From positions 1 through 6,287 of the forward strand of contig SBFU01000330.1 of assembly GCA_006227785.1 (NCBI GenBank): DNA of 6,287 bases, given 5' to 3'. The DNA is from Burkholderiales bacterium. GTDB taxonomy: Bacteria > Pseudomonadota > Gammaproteobacteria > Burkholderiales > Burkholderiaceae_C. How positions within the stretch are numbered: the stretch's first letter is position 1; the number at the start of each line of letters is the position of its first letter. Both the position numbers and the translations under genes were made by a program. Positions 1-5,602 of the stretch are shown one piece after another. The notes beneath the pieces are model-generated. The model was not told the origin of the DNA. It was given only the letters and a program-made list of their open reading frames with translations, and did no database searches.

Positions 1-186
1 CCGGGCGCTGCGCGCACCGGCTTCAGACGGGTGTTCACACAGTGTGTCGAAAAGCCCTAGGGGCGGCACCTCAAATTACGGGTTTTCCCTAGAGTTTGGC
101 GTCTAGCTTGTGGCCCGGCAGCGCATGGCTGAAGACCATGCGGATGAGAGGACGGGCGAGCCTGTCGCCACCGACGACACGTCAAT

Positions 187-252
187 GGAATATGTTCCTG
201 TTTTTGCAAAACGTCGACACGTTCTGCATTCATGTCGTTGTTGACGACATGA
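187..252. repeat. cluster of three short inverted repeats in an AT-richer patch
   Basis: Three palindromic elements follow one another in non-coding DNA just past the stop of the acylphosphatase gene. GGAA-tatg-TTCC is at 187-198. AACGT-cgac-ACGTT is at 210-223. The longest has perfect 9-bp arms TCATGTCGT (230-238) and ACGACATGA (244-252) around a 5-base loop. The last could form an RNA hairpin 14 bases after the acylphosphatase stop codon (minus strand). No T-run follows it, so a standard Rho-independent terminator is not clearly supported. The patch is visibly richer in A+T than the flanking genes. I see no gene in 1-266; short open frames there have no recognisable protein character. Confidence 0.5.
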
Positions 253-266
253 GCCACACCAGACAC

Positions 267-551
267 CTACACCGTCTGGCGCTGCTCAAACCCTTTGAGG
301 AGCTCGTCGTCATCCAGCTTGGCTTCGCTGACCTGCACCGCCTGCACCTGCGCCATGGCGGGGCCCTGGTGGGCCCAGTCGATGAGGGCCTGCACGGCGT
401 CGGCCGGGCCGTGGGCCAGGGCTTCGACGCTGCCGTCCAGGCGGTTGCGCACCCAGCCCTGGATGTTCAGGGCCTGGGCCTGTTGGGCCATGTGCCAGCG
501 GTAGCCGACGCCTTGCACGCGGCCGGTGATGCGCAGGTGGCGGGTGGGCAT
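267..551 (-). CDS. acyP: acylphosphatase
   Basis: This 94-residue protein is a small cytoplasmic acylphosphatase (EC 3.6.1.7), which hydrolyses the carboxyl-phosphate bond of acyl phosphates such as acetyl or carbamoyl phosphate. The family signature is complete. The N-terminal beta strand is followed by the phosphate-binding loop GRVQGVGYR (residues 10-18), whose last residue R18 matches the substrate-binding arginine. GWVRNRLDGSVE (32-43) follows, with N36 matching the catalytic asparagine. Length is normal for the family (about 90-100). The ATG start at 551 gives the expected N-terminus. No good Shine-Dalgarno sequence precedes it; the upstream gap instead contains a GC palindrome (555-567), so translation may be coupled to the gene ending at 575, 23 bases upstream. 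The two probably form one transcript. The physiological substrate in bacteria of this enzyme family is poorly defined. Family assignment is very secure. Confidence 0.96.
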   Translation of the reverse strand: MPTRHLRITGRVQGVGYRWHMAQQAQALNIQGWVRNRLDGSVEALAHGPADAVQALIDWAHQGPAMAQVQAVQVSEAKLDDDELLKGFEQRQTV

Positions 552-574
552 GGCGGGGCCGGGCCCCTGGTCGC

Positions 575-871
575 TCAGGCGGCGGCCTGGTCGTCGTTGT
601 GGCGGTGGTGGTTGTGGCCGCTGGAGGCGGTCTGCAGGGCTTCCAGCGAGGCGATGAGCTGGTCGATCTGGGCCAGGAACTCTTCGCGGCTCTGGTGCGG
701 GCTTTCGGTGACGATGCGTGAGGCCTGTTCGGCCAGGCCTTCACGGCCGGCGCCGCGGGCCCACCGGCGCACGTCGCAGTAGGCAACAAAGGCCAGCCGG
801 CCCAGATCAGCCCTTCGCCGGGCGTGATGCAGGTCGGCCAGAAGATCGTCCAGATCCCATTGGCTGTTCAT
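575..871 (-). CDS. small hypothetical protein with His-rich C-terminal tail
   Basis: I do not recognise a named family for this 98-residue protein. It is predicted to be soluble, mostly helical and rich in charged residues, with no signal peptide or membrane segment. It begins MNSQWDLDDLLADLHHARRR. It ends with a low-complexity tail GHNHHRHNDDQAAA carrying four histidines in seven residues, which could bind a metal, though that is only a possibility. Three in-frame ATGs exist, at 904, 889 and 871. I chose 871 because the residues before it (MLHCNMDTRRV) look unlike a protein start, and a candidate promoter (TTGACA at 928-933) would place its -10 region across the 904 codon. None of the starts has a strong Shine-Dalgarno sequence, so 889 remains possible. 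The acylphosphatase gene follows after 23 bases on the same strand, suggesting co-transcription. The reading frame has coherent amino-acid composition, whereas overlapping frames do not. Confidence 0.72.
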   Translation of the reverse strand: MNSQWDLDDLLADLHHARRRADLGRLAFVAYCDVRRWARGAGREGLAEQASRIVTESPHQSREEFLAQIDQLIASLEALQTASSGHNHHRHNDDQAAA

Positions 872-902
872 GACGCGTCTGGTGTCCATGTTGCAGTGCA
901 GC

Positions 903-933
903 ATAGTCTCAGGCGCATGGGGACGACTGTCAA
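903..933 (-). promoter_or_regulatory. candidate sigma-70 promoter for the hypothetical protein-acyP unit
   Basis: On the minus strand a perfect -35 hexamer TTGACA lies at 933-928. The best -10 candidates are AGACTA (18-base spacer) or GACTAT (19-base spacer, 908-903), both only partial matches to TATAAT. Transcription would then begin near 895-897, about 25 bases before the chosen ATG at 871. Just upstream, GACTG-tt-CAGTC (945-956) is a 12-base near-perfect palindrome that could be an operator. This is a prediction from hexamers only. Confidence 0.35.
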
Positions 934-972
934 GCCCTGCGTTGGACTGTTCAGTCTAGAGCGCGACGGGCG

Positions 973-1000
973 GGGGATGGATCCCCGCGTTCGCGGGGAT
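973..1000. repeat. REP-like GC palindrome
   Basis: ATCCCCGCG (981-989) and CGCGGGGAT (992-1000) are perfect 9-bp arms separated by TT. As RNA this gives an 8-bp stem with a GUUC loop. A further GGGGAT at 973-978 can pair with the same ATCCCC (981-986), so three mutually complementary arms allow two exclusive hairpins. The flanking context (TGGATCCCCGCG, then GGGGATGACG) resembles the short dispersed palindromes scattered between genes in many beta- and gammaproteobacteria. That resemblance is from memory and was not searched. Confidence 0.6.
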
Positions 1001-1011
1001 GACGCGAGGGG

Positions 1012-1051
1012 GCCGGCAGGGGCAGCGCCCAGCCGGCAGGGAAAGTGCCCA
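1012..1051. repeat. 20-bp imperfect tandem duplication
   Basis: Unit 1 (1012-1031) is GCCGGCAGGGGCAGCGCCCA and unit 2 (1032-1051) is GCCGGCAGGGAAAGTGCCCA. They abut directly and agree at 17 of 20 positions, differing only at unit positions 11, 12 and 15. The duplication lies in the non-coding gap between the REP-like palindrome and the terminator-like hairpin. Its function is unknown; replication slippage is the simplest origin. Confidence 0.75.
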
Positions 1052-1064
1052 AAATGGTGCGGCG

Positions 1065-1088
1065 GCCCCTGGCGGTGCGGCCAGGGGC
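1065..1088 (-). terminator. terminator-like hairpin after the exported SnoaL-like protein gene
   Basis: GCCCCTGGC (1065-1073) and GCCAGGGGC (1080-1088) form a perfect 9-bp GC-rich stem with a 6-base loop. It sits 12 bases beyond the stop codon of the minus-strand gene ending at 1101. Read on the minus strand, a short T-run (ATTTT, near 1051-1055) follows about 9 bases after the stem. That is further than in a canonical intrinsic terminator, so efficiency is uncertain. Position and stem strength still favour a termination or 3'-end stabilising role. Confidence 0.5.
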
Positions 1089-1100
1089 GGGCGTGGGGGC

Positions 1101-1649
1101 TCAGGTGCCGCTGTAGGGCAGCGAGGAGTGGTGCAGCACGATGCGCAGTTTGCCGGCGTCGTCCTTGACGTATTTCCAGGTCTTGTCGACGGTGGTGACT
1201 TTGCCGTTCTTGTCGGTCATGACCACGTTGCCGATGGTGGAGGCGGAATCACCGGCGATGAAGACGGCGGCGTTCTTGGCTTCGCACTGCTTCCAGCCCT
1301 TGAGCGCGAAACCGGTGTCTTTGGCGAAGTTGCTGTCGCCACCGACAAAGTAGGACAGGGCGCCAGCGCGGGTGGTGCGGAAGGTCTGCGGGGCGACGGT
1401 GAGCGTGGGCTTGAACAGGACGGCGCCCATCTGGTAGCCGTAGGCGGCGTCGATGACTTTCTCGGCCAGGTCTTTGGCGGCCTTCTGGCCACCTTTTTCG
1501 TAGGCGGTGTTGATGTCGATCAGGGCCTGGCACCAGGCTTTCTGGGCGCCCAGCACCTCGGCTTCGGTGATGGCCTGGTTGACGACGGTGGCCGAGGCCA
1601 GGCCGGTGGCGCTGGCCAGGGTGAGGGAAACGAGGATCTGCTTGTTCAT
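1101..1649 (-). CDS. exported SnoaL/NTF2-like protein (family often labelled phosphoribosyl-AMP cyclohydrolase)
   Basis: This 182-residue protein has a clear Sec signal peptide: MNKQ, a hydrophobic core at residues 5-17, and an ASA cleavage motif at 18-20. The mature protein of about 162 residues should be periplasmic. It has the features of a small alpha+beta cone (NTF2/SnoaL-like) fold: an N-terminal helix (AEVLGAQKAWCQALIDINTAYEKGG), a middle FKPTL segment (79-83), ALSYFVGG (97-104), and a C-terminal paired-strand segment ending LRIVLHHSSLPYSGT. The HHSS-near-C-terminus pattern is typical of these proteins. Members are frequently annotated as phosphoribosyl-AMP cyclohydrolase; an exported protein without the HisI metal-binding motifs is very unlikely to have that activity, so I treat the label as an error. 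Two cysteines (C40, C122) could form a disulfide. Translation start is well supported by AAGGAG 8 bases upstream. The gene diverges from a two-component operon across a shared intergenic region with a phased operator-like array, so regulation by that system is plausible. Ligand or substrate is unknown. Confidence 0.82.
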   Translation of the reverse strand: MNKQILVSLTLASATGLASATVVNQAITEAEVLGAQKAWCQALIDINTAYEKGGQKAAKDLAEKVIDAAYGYQMGAVLFKPTLTVAPQTFRTTRAGALSYFVGGDSNFAKDTGFALKGWKQCEAKNAAVFIAGDSASTIGNVVMTDKNGKVTTVDKTWKYVKDDAGKLRIVLHHSSLPYSGT

Positions 1650-1657
1650 GGTTTGGA

Positions 1658-1663
1658 CTCCTT
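1658..1663 (-). promoter_or_regulatory. strong ribosome binding site of the exported SnoaL-like protein gene
   Basis: AAGGAG on the minus strand, with an 8-base spacer to the ATG at 1649. It is the best Shine-Dalgarno sequence in the window and fixes the start of this gene; most other genes here have weak ones, so this protein may be made at high level. Confidence 0.85.
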
Positions 1664-1741
1664 GATGAGGCGGACTCGGGCCGCGGTGTGACGAGAGGCG
1701 CGCAGCCGAACCGGCGGCGCAGACCGATTGAAACGGGCCTG

Positions 1742-1807
1742 CTTGAACTTGGGTTTAACCGCAGATGAGCAGCAACTGACAGGCACATGAACGCCAGATG
1801 AAAACCC
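1742..1807. promoter_or_regulatory. 11-bp-phased direct-repeat array, probable OmpR/PhoB-family operator
   Basis: Four heptamers CAGATGA (1762-1768), CAACTGA (1773-1779), CACATGA (1784-1790) and CAGATGA (1795-1801) all fit CANNTGA and start exactly 11 bp apart. The same phase continues upstream with a weaker TTA (1755-1757) and a TGA (1744-1746). Read on the minus strand the units are TCATCTG, TCATGTG, TCAGTTG and TCATCTG. Tandem half-sites one helical turn apart are the standard architecture for OmpR/PhoB winged-helix regulators (Pho boxes also repeat at 11 bp). An OmpR-family regulator is encoded next door at 3494-4219. The array lies 40 bp from the histidine kinase start and about 113 bp from the divergent exported-protein start, so it could serve either direction. 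The repeats are observed directly; the binding protein is inferred. Confidence 0.62.
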
Positions 1808-1841
1808 CCGCCAGAGCCCGTCCAGCCCCGACAATGGCGCC

Positions 1842-3497
1842 ATGTTCCGACGCCGTTTGACCCTGGTCTTGTTGCTGCTGGCGGCCGCCGTGGTGCTGCA
1901 GGGCGTGGCCGCGGTGTTCGCGGTGCGCGAGGCCGAGCGCCAGGTGGTACGCGGGCGGGTGGCCAGCGACATCTTGCAGCGCTTTGTGGACCTGTCGGCC
2001 ACCAAGCAGCGCCTGCGCAGCTGGGTGACGCAGAACCAGATTGGCGCCGGCGGCGATGTGGCCGAGCGCGACGCGCTGGAGCAGCGCATGAAGCGCCTGA
2101 TTGACGAGCTGGGTGGCCTGACGCAGGAGGCCGCGGACATCGGCATGGCGGCACAGGACGCGGCCGAGCAGGTGGCGCGGCTGGACGCGCTGCAGGTGCT
2201 GGGCCGCAGCGTGCAGACCCTGGGCGAAGCCATTCGGCAAAAGCCGCAGCTGGGCCCCGACGCGCAGGCGCGCCAGGCCTGGGACGCATTGACCGCGGTG
2301 TTCGAGGTGTCTGACGGGCGGGACCTGCGGCAACTGATTGCCGAGAGCATCGAACGCGAGAAGGCGGCCATGGTGCGCGAGCGCGAGGCGGCCGATGTCT
2401 CGCTGACGCGCATGCGCAACCTGTGGATGGGCACGGCCCTGGCCCTGGCCCTGGGTGCCCTGGCGGCCACGCTGTATTTCGGCCGCGGGCTGCGGCGCCC
2501 GCTGCGGGCCCTGGCCGAGGGGGCACAGGCGCTGCAGCAGGGCCAGCTGCAGCACCGCATCGACCTGCCGGGGCAAGACGAGTTTGCCAACGTGGCGCAC
2601 AGCATGAACGCCATGGCCCAGGAGCTGGAGAGCCACCGCCAGCGCGAACAGCAGCAACGCCAGCTGCTGGAGGCCACGGTGCGCGAGCGCACCGCCGACC
2701 TGCACCAGGCCAACGAGTCGCTGCGGCGCACCGATGTGCGCCGGCGCCAGTTGCTGGCCGACATCAGCCACGAGCTGCGCACACCGACCACCGCCATCCG
2801 CGGCGAGGCCGAGGTGACGCTGCGCGGCGCCGACCGGCCTGCGGCCGAGTACCGCGAGGCCCTGGGCCGCATCGTGGAGATCTCGCGCCAGCAGGGGGCG
2901 GTCATCGACGATCTGCTGGCCATGGCGCGCACCGACATGGAAACGCTCAGCCTGGCGCGCCAGCCGCTGTCGATCAAGCGGCCGCTGCTGGATGCGCTGG
3001 GCCAGGCCGCGGCGCTGGCCGGCGAGTACGGCGTGGGTCTGGTCGCTGAAGACCGCCTGCCACCCAGGCGCACCGTGTTCGGCGACGCGCAGCGCCTGAC
3101 GCAGCTGTTGCTGCTGTTGCTGGACAACGCGGTGCGTTACTCGCGGTCAGGGGGTGTGGTGCGCTGGCGGGTCAGCAACCAGGACGACTGGCTGGTGCTG
3201 GAGATCAAGGACAACGGCATCGGCATTCCGCCGCAGGAGCTGGCGCAGATTTTTGAGCGGCACTTCCGCGGCCGGGTCGCACGCCAGCACCGGGCCAGCG
3301 GCAGCGGGCTGGGGCTGCCCATTGCCCGCGCATTGGCGCAGGCCCACGGTGGCACGCTGGAGATCAGCAGCCAGTTTGCCGGGCCCGAAGCCACCGGCAG
3401 CACCACCGCGGTGCTGCGGCTGCCGCTGTGGCCGGACGACCAGCCGACGTCGGACGACTCGCAGCCTTCGCCTCTGGTCGAGGGCCAGCGGGCATGA
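1842..3497 (+). CDS. membrane sensor histidine kinase of a two-component system
   Basis: This 551-residue protein is an inner-membrane histidine kinase that should autophosphorylate and pass phosphate to the regulator encoded immediately downstream. Domain order: TM1 (about 6-28); a roughly 165-residue, strongly helical extracytoplasmic sensor region (29-193) without a domain I recognise, resembling a four-helix-bundle sensor; TM2 (about 194-213); HAMP (about 214-268); a Gln/Arg/Glu-rich coiled coil (269-300); DHp; and the HATPase_c domain. The H-box is ISHELRTP with phospho-acceptor H310. The N-box is LLDNAVRY (N429), the G1 box DNGIGIP (D457), the F-box IFERHF, and the G2 box GSGLGL (487-492). 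All catalytic motifs are present. The residue before the N-box that is often Asn is within a run of leucines. After the G2 domain a Ser/Pro/Asp-rich tail ends in the overlap with the next gene. No Shine-Dalgarno sequence precedes the ATG. A GACAAT (1830-1835) is placed so that transcription could start at or near the ATG itself. Signal sensed is unknown. Confidence 0.94.
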   Translation: MFRRRLTLVLLLLAAAVVLQGVAAVFAVREAERQVVRGRVASDILQRFVDLSATKQRLRSWVTQNQIGAGGDVAERDALEQRMKRLIDELGGLTQEAADIGMAAQDAAEQVARLDALQVLGRSVQTLGEAIRQKPQLGPDAQARQAWDALTAVFEVSDGRDLRQLIAESIEREKAAMVREREAADVSLTRMRNLWMGTALALALGALAATLYFGRGLRRPLRALAEGAQALQQGQLQHRIDLPGQDEFANVAHSMNAMAQELESHRQREQQQRQLLEATVRERTADLHQANESLRRTDVRRRQLLADISHELRTPTTAIRGEAEVTLRGADRPAAEYREALGRIVEISRQQGAVIDDLLAMARTDMETLSLARQPLSIKRPLLDALGQAAALAGEYGVGLVAEDRLPPRRTVFGDAQRLTQLLLLLLDNAVRYSRSGGVVRWRVSNQDDWLVLEIKDNGIGIPPQELAQIFERHFRGRVARQHRASGSGLGLPIARALAQAHGGTLEISSQFAGPEATGSTTAVLRLPLWPDDQPTSDDSQPSPLVEGQRA

Positions 3498-4219
3498 ACA
3501 TCCTGCTGGTCGAGGATGACACCCGTATTGCCGACTTCCTGTCGCGCGGTCTGCGGGCCGAGGGGCACCAGGTGCAGCGCGCGGCCAATGGTCGCGATGG
3601 CCTGGCGCTGGCCCAGGACGCGGCACGCCAGGCGCAGCCTGGTGACGCGCCGACGGTGCTGGTGCTGGACCTGATGCTGCCGGGCATGAACGGCATGGAG
3701 ATCTGCCAGACGCTGCGCGCCGCCGGGGTGACCACGCCCATTCTGATGCTGACCGCGCTGGGCAGTCTGGAGGACCGGGTGGCGGGGTTGCGCATGGGCG
3801 CCGACGACTACCTGTGCAAGCCTTTCGAGTTCGAAGAGCTGCTGGCGCGGCTGGAGGCGCTGGCGCGGCGCACCCGGCCGTTGCAACCGGCGCGCACACC
3901 GCGCCTGCAGGTGGGCGACCTGGTGCTGGACCGCGAGAGCATGAAGGCCGAGCGCGACGGCCAGCCATTGAACATGACGGCGCGCGAGCTGGCCCTGCTG
4001 GAGCTGCTGATGAGCGCGCCCGGTCGCCTGTTCAGCCGCGAGCGCATCCTGGCCAGTGTGTGGGGGCACAACGAAGACCCGCTGACCAATGTGGTGGACG
4101 TGTACATCCGCCGCCTGCGCAGCAAGATCGACGACGGCCGGGAGACCGCACTGATCCACACCGTGCGCGGACTGGGCTACCGGCTGGAGGCGCCGCCGGG
4201 CACGTCGTCCGCCACCTGA
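3494..4219 (+). CDS. OmpR/PhoB-family DNA-binding response regulator
   Basis: This 241-residue response regulator has an N-terminal receiver domain and a C-terminal winged-helix DNA-binding domain. Receiver residues are intact: acidic pair D8/D9, phospho-acceptor D59 (VLDLMLPGMNG), T87 and K109 (KPF). The output domain (about 133-233) carries the usual MTARELALLELL start, the recognition-helix region NVVDVYIRRLRSKID, and the closing HTVRGLGYRL wing. I place the start at the ATG at 3494, which begins the canonical MNILLVEDD; a longer in-frame extension to 3428 lies inside the kinase gene and lacks domain character. ATG overlaps the kinase stop as ATGA, so translation is coupled and the two proteins are made together. 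The likely target is the 11-bp-phased array at 1742-1807 upstream of its own operon, implying autoregulation and control of the divergent exported protein. Similar in build to QseB/TctD/PmrA-type regulators, but I cannot assign a specific orthologue. Confidence 0.95.
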   Translation: MNILLVEDDTRIADFLSRGLRAEGHQVQRAANGRDGLALAQDAARQAQPGDAPTVLVLDLMLPGMNGMEICQTLRAAGVTTPILMLTALGSLEDRVAGLRMGADDYLCKPFEFEELLARLEALARRTRPLQPARTPRLQVGDLVLDRESMKAERDGQPLNMTARELALLELLMSAPGRLFSRERILASVWGHNEDPLTNVVDVYIRRLRSKIDDGRETALIHTVRGLGYRLEAPPGTSSAT

Positions 4220-4232
4220 GCGCGGTGCGCCC

Positions 4233-4235
<3 letters not shown>
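4217..4235. other. imperfect palindrome spanning both convergent stop codons
   Basis: The response-regulator stop TGA (4217-4219) and the stop of the minus-strand YecA-type gene (4233-4235) are only 13 bp apart. Both form the ends of one imperfect hairpin: TGAG pairs with CTCA, then after one C-C mismatch GCG pairs with CGC around a 3-base loop. There is no T-run on either side, so this is not a canonical terminator. It may mark a shared transcript end, or simply reflect two TGA stops facing each other across GC-rich DNA. Confidence 0.35.
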
Positions 4236-5018
<783 letters not shown>

Positions 5019-5055
5019 GGGAACCTCGTGGTCAGGATGGGTCAGAGCCCCCAAC

Positions 5056-5117
5056 CCTGGCGTCGCCAGGCCCCCCGAGGGGGTGCAGTCGTTCTTGGGG
5101 CGGCCCAGCGAACGACT
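5056..5117. repeat. hairpin-rich intergenic element upstream of the YecA-type gene
   Basis: Three inverted repeats are packed into 62 bp. CCTGGC-gtc-GCCAGG is at 5056-5070. CCCCC-GA-GGGGG is at about 5072-5083. AGTCGTTC (5087-5094) with GAACGACT (5110-5117) gives a perfect 8-bp stem with a 15-base GC-rich loop. On the minus strand this would lie in the 5' leader of the YecA-type gene, or act as a 3' structure for the transporter gene ending at 5158; no T-run supports a standard terminator. A TACACT at 5142-5137 is a possible -10 element without a convincing -35. GC-rich mosaics of this kind are familiar between genes in Comamonadaceae, so a dispersed repeat is likely, but copy number cannot be judged from one window. 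Confidence 0.5.
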
Positions 5118-5157
5118 TGAGCGGGGGAAAGCCGGCAGTGTAGTGGCCCGGTCGCGC

Positions 5158-5583
5158 TCAGCGGGCCGAGGCGGGCAGACCGAAGAGGCGGTCGAACACC
5201 CAGCTGAAGGCGAAGGTGTAGACGAGGAAGAACACGATCAGCCCGATATCCAGCACCAGGGCCTGCCACAGGCTGATCTGCAACCACCAGGCAAAAAAGG
5301 GCACGAGCGTGAAGATGAGGCCGGCCTCGAAGCCGGCGGCGTGGGCGACGCGGCGTTGCCAGCTGCGCCCGCGCACGGTCTGGCGCGCTTCCCAGCGCTC
5401 GAACACGGTGTTGTAGACCAGGTTCCAGACCACGGCAATGACCGAGGACACCACGGCCGCCACACCGGCGCGCTCGACCGAGCTGCCCGAGAAGTAGGCC
5501 AGGCCGGTGGTGCTGATGGCGATGGCGAACAGCTCGAAGAAGCTGACGTAGACGATCTTGCGGCGGATGCCTTGCAGGTCCAT
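5158..5583 (-). CDS. PACE-family (AceI-like) multidrug efflux transporter
   Basis: This 141-residue inner-membrane protein has four predicted helices (about 10-30, 38-60, 82-103, 105-130) arranged as two tandem bacterial transmembrane pair units. That is the Proteobacterial Antimicrobial Compound Efflux architecture. Family hallmarks are present: FFE with E17 in helix 1, matching the essential membrane glutamate of Ace[14 protein letters not shown] (53-65) closing the first pair; RVAHAAGFE (78-86) opening the second; and [21 protein letters not shown] in the last helix. Known members export biocides such as chlorhexidine or short-chain diamines by proton exchange; the substrate here is unknown. 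Length is typical. The ATG at 5583 gives the standard short cytoplasmic N-terminus but lacks a clear Shine-Dalgarno sequence. It lies 19 bases after the stop of the DUF4143-type ATPase gene on the same strand, so expression may depend on read-through from that gene. No LysR regulator gene, often found beside such transporters, is visible in the window. Confidence 0.92.
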   Translation of the reverse strand: MDLQGIRRKIVYVSFFELFAIAISTTGLAYFSGSSVERAGVAAVVSSVIAVVWNLVYNTVFERWEARQTVRGRSWQRRVAHAAGFEAGLIFTLVPFFAWWLQISLWQALVLDIGLIVFFLVYTFAFSWVFDRLFGLPASAR

Positions 5584-5602
5584 GGTTGCCGTTTCGGTTG
5601 GC

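Noticed and set aside
1..60. Possible C-terminal end of a plus-strand gene entering from the left (frame 1 is open to TAG at 58-60)
   Set aside because: Only 19 codons are visible, another frame is also open at the edge, and the residues match nothing I recognise; it cannot be supported without sequence to the left.
57..266. Minus-strand open frame beginning with GTG immediately after the acylphosphatase stop
   Set aside because: It crosses the cluster of palindromes, has a composition unlike a folded protein and lacks a ribosome binding site or recognisable motif.
96..782. Long plus-strand open frame opposite acylphosphatase and the small hypothetical gene
   Set aside because: It is the antisense shadow of two better-supported minus-strand genes; its composition is low-complexity Ala/Gly/Val/His with no recognisable domain.
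973..1051. CRISPR array
   Set aside because: Repeats are only two abutting 20-bp units and a palindrome, with no regularly spaced unique spacers and no cas genes.
1101..1649. True phosphoribosyl-AMP cyclohydrolase (HisI) activity
   Set aside because: The protein has an export signal and lacks the HisI Cys/Asp metal-binding motifs; the label is a propagated annotation for this family.
999..1691. Plus-strand 230-codon open frame opposite the exported SnoaL-like protein gene
   Set aside because: Gly/Val-rich antisense shadow running through repeats and a terminator-like hairpin; the minus-strand gene has a signal peptide, strong ribosome binding site and family features.
1728..1758. Sigma-70 promoter TTGAAA (1728-1733) with GTTTAA (1753-1758) toward the histidine kinase
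   Set aside because: Spacer of 19 bp and a poor -10 match; it would also start transcription inside the phased repeat array.
1646..3127. Minus-strand 493-codon open frame opposite the histidine kinase
   Set aside because: Ser/Arg/Ala-rich antisense shadow caused by high GC; the plus-strand frame contains every histidine kinase motif.
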